A stretch of 64,000 nucleotides of DNA from Vitis vinifera (Eukaryota > Streptophyta > Magnoliopsida > Vitales > Vitaceae), in the NCBI RefSeq assembly GCF_030704535.1, contig NC_081822.1:6263501-6327500 (forward strand), written 5' to 3'. Below are positions 1 to 12,600 of the stretch, in pieces; position 1 is the stretch's first letter, and the number at the start of each line of letters is the position of its first letter. The notes beneath the pieces are model-generated. The model was not told the origin of the DNA. It saw only the letters and a list, made by a program, of their open reading frames with translations, and ran no database searches. The translations under genes and the position numbers were made by a program.

Positions 1-1205
1 AGGATAATTTTCAAATAAGAGTTTTCATGTTGAGGTGTATATAGAGAGCACATTAAAACCATACCCTAATAGGATCATAAGTCAAAGAGGGTTAATTAAA
101 ATCATAATTTAAATATACTATGACATTATTATTCAAACAGTATTTAATATTTATTTATAGTAAAAATTATAATAGTAATTAATCTAATAGGATTAAAAAA
201 AGACTTAAAATACATCAAAATTTTTATGAAATTTTAAAATATTATAATTCATTATTAAAAATTTTAAAATGTTATTATTCATTTCATATAATCTTAATGT
301 TTATCTAAAAATTTGATAATTTGAGAATTTTTTTTAATAAAAGGTAAAGGGGAAAATTCAATTAAACATAAAAATAAATGGTAAATATTGTTCAACGAGG
401 AAGGTATTTGTTAATTATTTTGGCAATTTTCCCATATAAGTTTATTATAGGGTCTTAGCAAAAGTTAACAAAGAGTAACAATATTTTTAAGTAAGAATTT
501 TGGGTATATCTTAAATATTTATAAAAAAATATTATAAATATTTTTACTAGAATCACAAGATCAAGACAACAGGGAAGTCAGGTGCTTGACCGTAATAGAA
601 TAACTATGTAAGCACTGATGGAAAGGTAGCTTCCCAATCATACCTCCCACCCAAAGTACAAAAAATTGTTATATAAGCACTCTCAGAAGATAAAGGTTGA
701 CTTCTAATCCAATTCCCCACCAGGGTCAAAAAGACTGGAGAGACCTAATAGGTGTGTACTTAGTTGGGAGAAGACGAGATAGGTTTAAGCAAAATACTCC
801 GGTACAGCAAGTAGGATGATGCATTAGCATTCCGACGAAGAGGGTTCAGAAACCCTATATTAGTGAAAGGAAGTTAAGTTTATAGGTCTGGAAAATATGG
901 TGAAACAGACCCCTTACTAGACTTTTCAAACAAGATACACACTTGGGAATGTAATCTTATCTTAAAGAATAAAGAAATAAAGAACTGAAGAAAGAGGTAT
1001 AATCTACTGCTATGTCGAAATTGGGAATGTAACATCAAATAATTATACTAGGTTGATGGCTTTTACAATTTATATGCATTCTTACATGGTTGCCTGCTGC
1101 AACTGATTGCACAAACTCTCTCTAATCTTCCTGGCCACCATCACCCTCTACTAACAGCAGATAAAACTAATATTCTCTTTATTGAACATGCCAGTCGCCT
1201 ACATC
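1..1205. other. AT-rich flank downstream of TFIIA gene
   Basis: This stretch holds no open reading frame or RNA gene that I can support. Bases 1-540 are very AT-rich. Bases 541-960 are more GC-balanced and look repeat-derived on either strand, but I cannot name a family. The 3' untranslated region of the minus-strand TFIIA gene must end somewhere around 1000-1200. Confidence 0.5.
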
Positions 1206-4200
1206 TCATTGTGTCAGCAGCTTTGAGTCGCATGCGACTATTTTAACCCGACCAACATTCTCCTGGGATTCCTCATTTTTAAACAGAGCATCTTGTAAGA
1301 TGAAGGTCCACACATTGTCGCAGAATCTGTAGGTGTGCAGATGTCCCTATAACACATACAAGAAAAAAGAAGTAAACATGAGAAGCTTTATCATCTTATC
1401 AACCGGTGTATAAAATAAATTTGTTACATGGGAACTTGGGACAATCAGCAGGAGAAACCAGCCAGGTCAAAATTAGTGCCTGACAGATTGTCCACTGCGG
1501 TTAAATGCTGGAAAAAAAAAACCACATAGAAAGAACAGCTCCAGACAGTTCAAGGTCACATGTCAGTTGGTACAGATTGTAATTATATTGTCCCAAAACA
1601 AGTATAAGTCATAGTTAGGATAATTCATGTGATTAAATAGCCAAATAATGCAAGAAACGAAAATAAAGCAAACGAAAAATGGATGTTGAATTGGTTTCTG
1701 TTCTAAAATTTTTTCCCTAGGTCTAAATAATTCTGCCTCGAATCTGAACATGAGAAGAACACATAATGCACAAGAAAATAAACCAAAAATAACATCAACA
1801 AGGCCATGAAGATGCTGAACGATTGCTAGAAATTGGTTCTTAAAAGAAAGGTGACAAGGACAGAATTACCAGCTGCACTCAGTAAAAAATCGACTTAAAA
1901 TTATTAAAATCGATTTTGAGGAGCTGAATTCATTTTTTGACAGGCAGATGGCAGTAACTGAAATACCTACAAAGTCGAGTCAGTGAAGAAGAAAAAAGGA
2001 ATAAATTAGTAGATAGAAGGAAAATGTTATCCATAGAACTGAAGGGAAGGGTGTTATATCAAACCACATATCAACAAAAAGAAGAAGATATTGCAACACA
2101 TGAACAAGAACCTCAATGCTCATTAACAATGTTTGGCAACTGATTTGCCACCTTTTCAAATAATAAGCATAGCTGAGTTGAAATGTCATATCAAACAAGT
2201 GCTAAAAACTATGATATGTGAGATAAACAAAAAGAGCATATTCAAAAGAGAGGGATATGAAGAAGGCATCCTCCTGTTAAGAGGACAAAGCACAAATACT
2301 GAGATACACGGTCTATGGGAATCCTTAAAAGCCTTCACAAGGACTAATCACATGCGGTTGAAGTTTTGTGTCTATTTCATTCATCATTTTTTATCTGAAA
2401 CTATTGACCAACTTTGACCGCATGTACGATCTCATTTTGATTTTCTTTTTTTGCTTTTGTCCTTTTGTGGGATGGATTCATGAGCAGAACTGTCTGAGAG
2501 AGAACACTACGACGACACTGCATGTCTCTTTAACTTGCATGCATATAGCTTGTGGCAGAAGCTATGTGGGCAACCTTATCATAATGGTTTTTGAGAAAAA
2601 AATCATAGCAGTGGCAGACTAATTACAACAAAGCAACCAAGAGAGTTCAGATATATCTAAAAGAGTGTTGTTGACAAGAAATGGTGGCAGAGAAAAGAGC
2701 TCTTAAAAAAATAAAATAAAATAAAATTGGCAGAAGAATGAGGAAAGGAAGAAAATAACACAAACGGAGCTTTGAACATATCTAGAAATTCATTAATGTT
2801 TATATGAAATTATTGACCAACTTTGACTGCATGTATAACCTCACTTTGATTTTTCTATTTTTCTTGTTTTCCTTTTGTTGGATGAATTCATGAGCAGAAC
2901 TGTTTGAGTGTGAACAACATGATGATGTGTCAAGCGTCTTTAACTTACATGCACAAAATGATGGGAAAAATAGCTTGTAGCAGGAGGTATGCAGGCAACT
3001 TTGTCATAATGGACTTTGAGAGAAAAATCATAACAGTGACAGAATTAGGCCAGAAATCCAAGAGAGTTCAGATATATTTAAAGAGTATTGATGAGAATAA
3101 ATGCTTGCAGAAAAAAGAGCTCTAAAAAAATAGAAGGCAGTAGAATCAGGAAAAGAAGATAACAACATGAACAAAAGGGATTGATCAGCAATGAGAGGAG
3201 CTTAGTCCAGTTTTGAGGAGATGATATCTATGCATGGTTTTACGTGGTCTAATGCATTTTGTACAGTTCTCCTTGTATAGTAAAGGAGTTCAATTAGATT
3301 TTGATCAGTTTTTATATCTTTAGAAAGGATTCCTCATCTGTCTCATAAACTTTTTATTCATAATTAATACATCTTTTGTTTCTGATATATTAAAATAAAT
3401 AAAATCCTTCAAGCTCCATTTGGTTGCAGAGAAGGAAAGGAAACTAAATCTAAGAGAATTTTAAATCTTACAATTTTTTCTCCAGCCTACAATAAAATTC
3501 CAAGATTTTCATTTCTTTTCCTGGGTTCTCTTGGGAATCAGAGTGTCAGATATACCCAGAGAATCAACATCAAACAAAAGAAAAACCACATTAACTACCC
3601 CAAAATGTTTTTTTCCAAATTAAGTATTTCCAAATACCTGGGACAATATCCTTTTTATAGGTAACCAACAATATATTAAAGACACCAAATAAAAAGAGGA
3701 GGGTGCACCCCAAGTACATGGGAGGTATACAAAGGGGGTGCTTAAAAAAACAGAAACATCTCAAAAAAGCACACAAAACACCCTCTCACTAACTAACACA
3801 CGACTGGTCAATAAAATCTAACTGAGAACCATGACCCTCCTCAATATGTTGGCAAATCCACTGGAAAAGGGTACAAATAAGAGAGTCCTTGAGCGCTTGA
3901 TTAAAAAAAAAAGCCATAAAAATTGTAGATAAAAGCTGATTAAATGCACAAAACACACTTTCCTTTTCTCACCATCTTTCCATCCTATAACTATAGCGGA
4001 AAACTTCTAACTCAGGAAACATTTTTTTTCCTTCTCACGTTCTATAATACTAAATTAGTTGCATCTTAGCTACCTAAAAGAATTTGCTTGTATGCTTTCC
4101 TAATTATTCAACTGTTTTTCACATCAATTCAAAGAACTAGGTGAAACTTTTCAGCTCGAAAGATAACGTTGAACTCATATATGAAGAAAAGAAAACTTAG

Positions 4201-5062
4201 TTACATGTTGGAACTAGCTTGCGCTAACAACAAAAATTAAATGAGCTAATGCATCAAAACCTACAGACACATGCCTTGGAACAACAAGAATACCAGAATC
4301 CACATCACATATTGCAACCTGTGGCAAGTATGTACAACATAACATCCATTTTGCGAACAAAAACACTCAACAAATGAAAATACAATCCCAAATGTACCGT
4401 TTATAAAAGTTCAAGTAGGATGTAGACATTGACGGGGTCCAATTATTTGACCTAAAAGCTGGAATATGTTATTTGAAATCCAAAATCAGGAATCCCAGGA
4501 CACTCTAAATTCCAAAGCTCCCAAATCTATTGAGGACACACCTTGCAAACCTAATGTACATTTTGCCAATTTTCATGGCAACAAAATAGCGTATGACAGA
4601 TAATAGAGATACCTATAGTCAACAAAAATTCCCAGAAAATTCTTGGACTTAAGAATTCAATTCCAAGCACTAGAAACAAACCTTGTGCATAACAACACAA
4701 CTCTCAGGAGATCCATAAACATATCCAAAACCCAGAATTCAACCACAAAAAGGGAAAAGAAAAAAAATCCAAGAAGTTTACCTTAATGGTGACCTTGCTT
4801 TTAACTTGACTTTCCAGAGCTTCAGTCATAGACTGAAATCACAAAAAAACAAGGCCATCAACCAACAACACAAAAATATTAACAAAATTAAATAAATATT
4901 CGCAAAACTAGCTCTAAGTCTAAGCAACTGTACCTTGTCGAACTGGACAAGAACTTGAATGGCGAGCTCTGGACTCAAAGTACCATTCTGAACCATCTCG
5001 TCCAATGTTTCCGTCAAACACATCCCGATCGTCGATCTACGATAAAGTTCAAACGTTGCCAT
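1206..5062 (-). CDS. TFIIA-S: Transcription initiation factor IIA small (gamma) subunit
   Basis: The gene encodes the small subunit of TFIIA, which stabilises TBP on the TATA box in RNA polymerase II preinitiation complexes in the nucleus. Coding exons on the minus strand are 5062-4934 (43 codons), 4832-4782 (17 codons) and 1346-1206 (46 codons plus TGA). All have GT..AG borders and phase-0 junctions and give 106 residues, the usual plant length. The product starts MATFELYRRSTIG, continues with the helical-bundle segment rich in acidic and hydrophobic residues, and ends with the beta-barrel part carrying GHLHTYRFCDNVWTF and ending KLLTQ. Intron 2 is about 3.4 kb and carries a duplicated block and a LINE-like fragment. 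A possible 5'-UTR intron has its acceptor (cgcag) about 10 bases before the ATG. The gene looks intact. Identification rests on near full-length recall of the conserved family. Confidence 0.96.
2379..3173. repeat. Two-copy duplication inside TFIIA intron 2
   Basis: Two related blocks of about 385 bases lie in direct orientation at about 2379-2765 and 2791-3173. Landmarks shared in order are attgaccaactttga, a T-rich run, attcatgagcagaactgt, a tttaacttgcatgca-like stretch, agagagttcagatatat and aaaaaagagctct. They differ by scattered substitutions and small indels. Short open frames in each copy are not conserved as protein. Confidence 0.8.
3590..3960 (-). mobile_element. LINE 3'-end fragment in TFIIA intron 2 (putative)
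   Basis: Read on the minus strand, this block resembles the 3' end of plant LINEs. A short frame with a WICQHIEEG-like tail ends in a stop. It is followed by a 3' untranslated stretch rich in phrases such as tttgtatacctcccatg and gtacttggggtgcacc, then ttggtgtctttaatat. The style matches the 3' end of the LINE at 44.2-46.8 kb, but it is not the same copy and no clean poly(A) or target duplication was found. This is recognised by pattern only. Confidence 0.35.
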
Positions 5063-5420
5063 TCTTACGATCTGCGAGAAACCATTCGCAAATCAGAAAC
5101 ACGGAACCCTAGTACGACTAGGTGAAATTTGAAACTAATACAAAGAAAAAACTACTAAAAATCATATATAATAAAGAGATTGAAGAAATTTCATGAGAAA
5201 AACTAAGAAATTTAGAGAAATCGAAAGCTGATAAAGAAGAAATTCAACAATGTCGATGTGAGAAGATTGAAACGGAAAGAGAAAGACGAAGGGAAATGTT
5301 GAAGTTACGATAGATGGTGATGGAAGAGAGAGGAAGCAGAGACAAAATTGCCGGCTTTTCTCTCCTGGTTCTTGGGCTCTTGGATTGTTCCAACGAGTGT
5401 GAGCGGACAGAGATTGGGGG

Positions 5421-5429
5421 CTTTTTATA
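5421..5429 (-). promoter_or_regulatory. TATA box of the TFIIA gene
   Basis: Reverse-strand TATAAAAAG lies about 360 bases upstream of the TFIIA ATG, which is compatible with a leader containing a small intron. A second TATATATA lies just upstream at about 5445-5452, so the exact core promoter is ambiguous. Confidence 0.55.
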
Positions 5430-5529
5430 CCCTAATTTCTTGGGTATATATAGGCGAAGAGAAAATGCTGAAATGACAGATATGCCCTTTCTCTTCTTCT
5501 ATTATTATTACAACCCAAATGCATGAATT

Positions 5530-8500
5530 TGAATTTTTTTTACCACTGTAAAATGAAATCTCAATAAACTCATAATTGGCATTTTTACCAAGAAGTGTAT
5601 AATTATCTTTATTTTTATAATTTAAAAAAAATATAAATGAAAAAAAAATTAAACCATGTCATAGAATTAAAAAGGGTTGTACACTAAATAAATATATGAA
5701 TCATACGTTAGTAATAAATTTTAGGATAGGGGGCCAATAAAATCAATCATAAGTGGTTAAAGTTTCATGTTTACTACATCAAATATTTTTTGTGGGGTGC
5801 TATAAAAAATTAAGCTAAAATTTTCAAGTTTTGTAGCCTACTAGGTCCAACCCTCACTTTGCAAACCGGGTTGGGTTTGGGTTACATGTGTCCTAGTTCA
5901 GGAGGTTTAGCCCACCTCAACTTATAAGCCGAACTTTTTTGTGGTTGCAAACTTGTTCTATATATTAAAATTTTCATTCTCATTGGGGCGATTTTTTATT
6001 CCCAGGCCTAGAAGTGTGATATAAAAACAGTTTTTTTTATTTTTTAAAATACGAAATTATTAATTTTTTTTTAAATTAGTTTTTAAAAATAAAATAAAAC
6101 CAAGTAAAAATTAAAGCATTTAGAAAACAAGTTTTAAAAAATATGACTAAACGGATCAATAGACTTGTTAATAAATTTAAGATATTAAATTTTATTTTAT
6201 TTGAAATTAATTTGTCCAACGAAAATAATAATAATAATTTTATATAGAAGAAAAATAATAAAATATGTGTGTTTTTCAATTGTTTTTAAAAACGGGTGGA
6301 AACATCTTTTATTTGTTTTTTAAAAATTGTTCTCAAATTCCCTTTGTTTTTAAAAATTGAGAATAAAGAATAATAATCAAATAATATTATGAATTTTTTA
6401 AAAATAAATAAATAAAAATTGTTTTTAAAAACTCTGTGAAACGATTCACCCATCTTTAAAAATAAAAAATAATATAAAAATTGGATAAAATTGAACACAA
6501 TATTATTCTTTTTTATATTATATAAATTGAATCTATAAAGAATTTTTTATAAAATTAAAAACAATTTATCTAAACAATTTTTTTGTTTTTTATTTTTAAA
6601 AACAACTTAACAAGCATCCTCATTTTTATAAAAATACTTGAAAACTATTTTTTTGTTTTTTAATTTAGGAACAAACAGGCCCTTACATTGTCACGTGTTC
6701 TTAAGATAGGATGCAAAATTCCTTTTTAGCATATTTATTAGCTTTCTTGATTACGTATTTAAAAAAATCTTCTTGATTTTTAAATAAACAAAACATCATC
6801 TAGTGAAGTAACCAATCAATCATCATCTACCATTAAAAGAAAACTTTAAATTTGATTTGTTTGCACACCAAATGAATCTATATGTTCAACCCCAATTGAT
6901 TGCCATGATGTTCATAAATTATTTTTAATAAGATAGATGAGACATTAAAGTATCAAAATTTAAGAGAGGGTGGGATAGATTGTCAAGAAAGGTAGGAGGA
7001 AGATGGATTGTTGAGGATAAAATATAAGTCTTAAAAAAAACTCAAGTCCGAAGTGATTTTAGTTCCTTTTTTTTTGAATTCTCTTTGTTCCCTCTTTAAT
7101 TGATCTTTTATATAAAGGCCTAAGGTTGAATCTCGTTAGTCGGAGAGACAAAATCAAAAGGAGACCCTTTATAGACTTAAAACAATCCAATCTTATATTG
7201 ACCCTTTCATGTTCACAATGAAACATCTTATTAGATGATGATGGGTCCATTAATGGGTTGGATGGCTACCTCTCAATCAAGTTGAAGTGAGTTAGACATA
7301 TGTGTTAAGGCCTCGCATCCCTGCGATCTACGTAGTTGCCAAATGGATGGACGCACGATCTCAACCAATATAGATTTCTGGTTCAGTCGTTCCTGTAAAA
7401 GGCATTCAGACGAGGTGTCCGGACACACTCTTCGATGGTTTTGTCAACCATGGTGAGAGAGAATAATCAGTTGGTTTTTTACTAGGTATAGCAAGCATAC
7501 CTTCCTCTTTGTGTGAAAGTTCATATATATAGTACTAGAAGCTCTGTTTCCCTCTTTAATGGTAGGGAGATATTTTGGCTTGTCATGATGCCATTAGGTG
7601 GTGGCGGGGCCATCATCACCCTACAGGCGGCTGTCAGAGATCGTGAGAAGTGACTTGCCGTCATTTCATTTCTGTCCTTTCACTCTGCAGGTGGCGGAAC
7701 GTGGGCCATAGCAGGATGTTGTGATGACGTGCAAGACTTGTTTACTTCAGTCAATGATCCGGACAAACATATCCGGATAGTATATGTCGGTCGTCAAGAT
7801 GCGATGTGGCGGTCGTCCGAATGTTATGTTTGTGAGTGTCGTGTGTCTCTCCCTGAGGAAGTCCGGATAGGAGAATCGCGCCACGTGTAATCTTGGGGAA
7901 ATCCGGATGGGGGTAATCCGGATGAGAATGCATGTCACGTGTCATCAGGAAATATGTGCCACGTGTCATCAGAGGGGGAGGGGTCCCTGCAATATGTGCA
8001 TCGTATCCCACTTTAAAGAATCTCTATATCTATCCATAAAATCACGATAATGGAATTATTTTAAAATATCAACGGTAAAAAAGTTAAGCCCATTATTTTA
8101 GTGTACTAATTTTGTATGTGATACCATTAATACAAAATATCATATCAAAATCATCTTATCGTAAGGGATATACAGTCATACCAAACATGACTTATAATCT
8201 AACATGCAATACAATAGACTACATAATGTATCTATGATGTTACACGATACATGGAATAACATTAATAGAAAAATATTATGTACACATGATGACGTGGCAC
8301 TTAGGTGCACACATCTAGTAGGATCCACAAGATAGAAAATAAAAAACTTTCATAGAATAATTTATATAAAAAAGATTAAAAAAAACGAGAGTATATTATT
8401 TTGATTTTAATAATAATTTAAAACATAATAAATAAACTAAACAAAGAGTTTTTTAATTTTCTACTTTTATCATCGATTCAATATTAATTTATTAATACAA

Positions 8501-8700
8501 AGGTTTAATCTTATTCAAATTTAGTATAAATATATTAAATCCTTATTGGTTTCAAATTTCATGAATTCTACAAATACAATTTATGTATAAAATTTATTTT
8601 ATAAATAAAATATACAAAAAATAAATTCATAGGGACGTTAGATAATGAGATTTGAAATGATGGTGAGGTGTATTTACACCCTTAATTAACCCTTAAAATA
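5530..8700. other. Gene-poor AT-rich intergenic region
   Basis: No supportable gene. Bases 6010-6690 are dense in runs of T and A with many ttttaaaaa palindromes and end in a cctgtttgttcc-like motif (reverse strand, about 6660-6690) typical of MITE termini, but no matching left terminus was found. Bases 7290-8015 are clearly more GC-rich than their surroundings and are listed separately. Bases 8020-8700 are AT-rich with nothing recognisable. Confidence 0.5.
7290..8015. mobile_element. Possible LTR fragment or solo LTR
   Basis: A GC-richer island with repeated tccggat words (about 7757, 7773, 7861, 7900, 7917) and three cacgtgt-type boxes between about 7882 and 7973. Composition and internal short repeats resemble the promoter part of plant LTR retrotransposons. 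No paired LTR, primer-binding site or clean 5-bp target duplication was found, so the class is uncertain. Confidence 0.3.
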
Positions 8701-8925
8701 ATAGAGATGGGATGAGATCAACTAACACATCCATGCTTTACCGTAGTAATAATTCTGAAGCGGAAACCATGTTCTGGCCCATAGATTTGCTGAGGTCGTG
8801 GAAACCCGTCGAGCTGCCACGTATATGACAAACGTCTTAACCTGACAAAACTTTCACAAGCATATGCCTCCCATTTCTCCGACAAGTGAGGTAGCTGGAG
8901 AGAAAGGAAGGTGAAGCTCGGCCTG

Positions 8926-9285
8926 ATGGAGGATCCACCCACCACCACCAAGAGATCAGAGCAACAAACATCGGTGACATCTCGTGTGAAGAGAGATTGC
9001 ATATCTTTCTTTGTTTCGTTGCAGGAGGGTTTCCGCTATTTCAAAGCCCTGCTTGTGGGTCAGGTACTCGTCACTCCTAGCACTCCTAATTCCCTAGTCA
9101 TTTCTCATATACATATACGCACACACGCATATGTGGAATAATTACGATGATCGCTGCAGGGGAAGAAGATGACAGCAAGAAACGAGAAGGAAGCAACTCA
9201 AGCTGATCTCCTCACCGAAAAGATGCAGGTTGAAGCTGCTGATGCTGCCGAGGATACCAAGAAGAATCTACATAAATCTATGTAA
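8926..9285 (+). CDS. Small two-exon protein of unknown function (87 aa)
   Basis: Exon 1 is 8926-9063 (46 codons) and exon 2 is 9160-9285 (41 codons plus TAA), with donor CAG|gtactc and acceptor ctgcag|GGG at phase 0. I chose the ATG at 8926 because the in-frame codon at 8911 is only GTG. The product starts MEDPPTTTKRSEQQ. A middle segment (about residues 22-50) reads CISFFVSLQEGFRYFKALLVG and is amphipathic. The C-terminal half is highly charged (KKMTARNEKEATQADLL, then AEDTKKNLHKSM) and is likely helical. There is no signal peptide or clear membrane span. The even exon phasing, the consensus splice sites and the AATAAA-like aacaataaaacc at about 9353 support a real gene. I recall similar short proteins in other dicots but cannot assign a function. 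Confidence 0.7.
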
Positions 9286-9622
9286 TCCAATCCACTATGT
9301 AAATCAAGAACAATAGCTTTGCTTCTCTCTATTCTTCTCTCCCTTCTTTCGGAACAATAAAACCTGTTGTGTTTTTAAGCATTTTTTTGGGTCTCAGCAT
9401 TTTGTTCAGTTACATTATTAATCTCTGAAACTTCCTCCTCCGATTCGGTCCCTCCACGGCGTCGTTTTACAGCCGTCCTTACAGTGGGTTCGCAATTTTC
9501 GTTGTCCAATGTAAAATTCAATGCGTTTTCAGTTTCAAATGGCAAGATTACAATAGCACAATGATATTAGCAGCCAACTCCACTTAAAGAAGAATTATTT
9601 TACAAATTATATAGTGTATCGG

Positions 9623-9625
<3 letters not shown>

Positions 9626-9655
<30 letters not shown>
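9626..9655. repeat. (TA)n microsatellite
   Basis: About 15 uninterrupted AT dinucleotides, just beyond the 3' end of the lyase gene. Confidence 0.95.
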
Positions 9656-9657
<2 letters not shown>

Positions 9658-9689
9658 ATGAGAGCTTCCTATTGAATTTCCTATTAAAG

Positions 9690-12600
9690 TCAAGCAAGCT
9701 TCTTGCTGGAATTGGAATTGGGAGACGGAGGACCTTCTAAACGAATATAGTCATACAAGATCCCCTGGAAAGGGCTGGTACTCCTTGGCTGCGTGAGGAA
9801 AATGGTATTCTCACCTTCCACAAGCAGATTCCCCAGTACATTCACACTATAAAGCCAGTAGAGCCCATGAATGCCATGTCTCGCAATTGTGTTGTCCCTC
9901 CCTATTAGCCCACTTGTAAAATGAGGAGGATTTGCTTTTGGATCATTGACCCGGACCTTATAAATAAAAAACATAAGTCCTTTTAAGTGTGAATTCACAT
10001 AGAAAATTGAAAAAAATAAAATCATGGAGTTCTGTACCTGCAACTCGGAAAGTGTTGCTGAGGCAATTGCCACTCTCAGCTTGTAGGTTCCGATCTGATC
10101 CACGGTGTCGAGTGTGAACTTAATTTGCCATGTAGTTCCTTGATATGTGTTGTTATCCTTCTTCCTGAATATGCAATTTTTGAACATCAGTATCCTTCCA
10201 TTAGCCAAAAAGAAAAGAAGACTTTTCTCCTTTTTATGTTATGCTTTCCCATCTGTGGGAAATTTTGAAGAATTAATGACGCAAAATCAATGAAGGAAAA
10301 CTTGATACCTGGTGACCTGAGCAAAGAACCAATCTTTAGTATAGTCACTGACACCAATTGTGTAAACTAAATCACCATCAGGATATAATTCTGCATATCT
10401 TTCCCATAATCCATACTGCCTAAACCTGCCAATGCAAGAAGATGATTATGATTTATGTATCTTATAACAGATTTATGCTCATTGTTCCTGAAAGTGTTTG
10501 TTTAATTACTGTAAGAGAACTAACCTGTCAGGATGACCGATAAATAGTTTGTTGACATAAGTTGGGTTTGGATCAGGACTGTAGAACTCTGCGGCAGAAC
10601 GATCAGGAATGCCTATTTCCCACAATGTAGGTCCGTCTCTTGGAGGCTCATATAGAAGATCACCCACAAAAACATCACAGCCTGCTCAACTTACATGTTA
10701 TCAAACCATTGTTTGCAGTGCATCAGAAATTGAGTTCATAAATAATGAGAAAACAAGACCTGGGGTTATGGTAATGACAGCATCTAATTTATAATCCCCA
10801 ATAAAACCCGGGACCCATGCGTAAAGATTATAGTCACCGGGTCGAATATCATTAATGCAGAAATAGCCTCCCAGGTCGGCTTGGGTCCAGAATTGGTAGT
10901 CCTGATGAGAAATAACTTGCCAGATTAATCTCTTGTAGTATGTAATACAGATACTATATCAGGCACTTGATTTTTCTGAGTCTCTTTTGTTCAATTTAGC
11001 ATGTACTGAAGTGGGTTGTAATATTTAGGATAGATGGATAGTCGAAAAGGCCAAGAACTGAAAAAAGAGGCAGATTGTGTGTGTCCTTATGGTCTTTTAT
11101 CAGTGCACTAGAAAATTTGAGCCAAAATCACCTTGCATTCTCTTTGCCATGATCCAACATCTCCTGGTGGCGCCAATCCGACATAAGCACAGCTTGCTAA
11201 TATATAGTCATCGCTGATATACCTAGATGATGCAAGAAACTTGTTATAATGGTACTCGGAAGTTGACCCTCCATCTGTAAGAATCTACCTTTCATGCATT
11301 TGTAAGGATTTTTTTTTTAAATATACTCAAAATAGGGATTGAGTAGGAAAACGGCTAGCCTATGAACAAAAGTTAAATGGAGAAATAAACAGAGAGCCTT
11401 TATACTTGTTCTAAGATTGCTCTATAAGCACATACCCATCTTGGACTAGTAATCTGCCACTAACATTGCCCCGCTGATCTGAAGATGGAAAATCCTCTGA
11501 GGCTGGGAAGCTGTAGGGCCAGCTTTGGACTTCAATCGTCATCTGAAAAGGCCAGTTTAATCAATGAAAATCCACGAAACCACGAAAAAGTTGCAAGACT
11601 GTTGTATTATGCAAAAGAAATCTGTTTGTTTTTTTCTGTTGAACCTGTTCCTTGGCATCTTCCCATAGCCAAAATGGGTCACCGTCACCAAAAACAGAAT
11701 TGACATAGATAAAAACTGGGCCAAAAACTTTCTTCCATGGCTCGTCAGGTCCAAATTTGGGCACCAGGGGCTCTCCCGCATAATGAGCACTGTGAAACAT
11801 CTGAGGAAACATTTGGTTAAAATGTTCTTTGAGACCCTTTCAATGTCCTGATATCAATCGGGTAATATTTATGTATGTGTTACTACAAAGTGTGATCCAT
11901 GACTAAACCTCCATTTAGATCTTGGAAAGGAAAAATGTTCAAACTCTTTTCTTTTTATTTCTCTCATCTTTTCTGGATATCCAAATGGAAACTAAGAATT
12001 CAGGGGACCAGATCATGCTGTAAATTTCAAATGTTAGAAGTGACTTACTGCAAGGGTTGTAGGGCCCACATGTGAGGTTAGATTCTGTTTGACGGGCCCA
12101 CCAGTTCGAAACTCATCACTGGGTGTAATTTGCCAGAACCCCACTGGGGGTTCAAGGCATACCCACCCATGGACCCGGTTATCTTTGTTATCACAAGAGT
12201 ATTGATACTTGTCATCCACCTTCAATCAAGACGATCAATCAAAAGAATACATTTGAGTACATGGAAAACAAATTGTGATCCACCATAGCAACTAATAAGC
12301 CTAGGAATTATGAAATTAGTAAGCAAATATATATTTATTAATAAATTGATTACTAACCTGATAAGTACTTATTTCTTTTGCTTCAACTTAATTATTAACA
12401 TCTCATTGATTCAGACTGCCATTTTCATCACTATTTGTAAAAACCGAACATGAGAAAATTATTCTCATTGAGGATCTTCATTTCTCAAGGACAAGAAGGG
12501 TCTAGAAACTAACATTTTCATAATCTATTTGTTAATACTGAAATAATAAAAATATTTGCGTCAATGATCCCTGACAAAAAGAGCCTGGAAGTACCTCTCC

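Noticed and set aside
5314..5526. 70-codon plus-strand frame upstream of the TFIIA gene
   Set aside because: It lies across the antisense of the TFIIA promoter and leader and covers the TATA box; no homology recognised.
6010..6690. MITE candidate with ttttaaaaa palindromes
   Set aside because: Only one plausible terminus was found and no target duplication; low-complexity palindromes alone are not enough.
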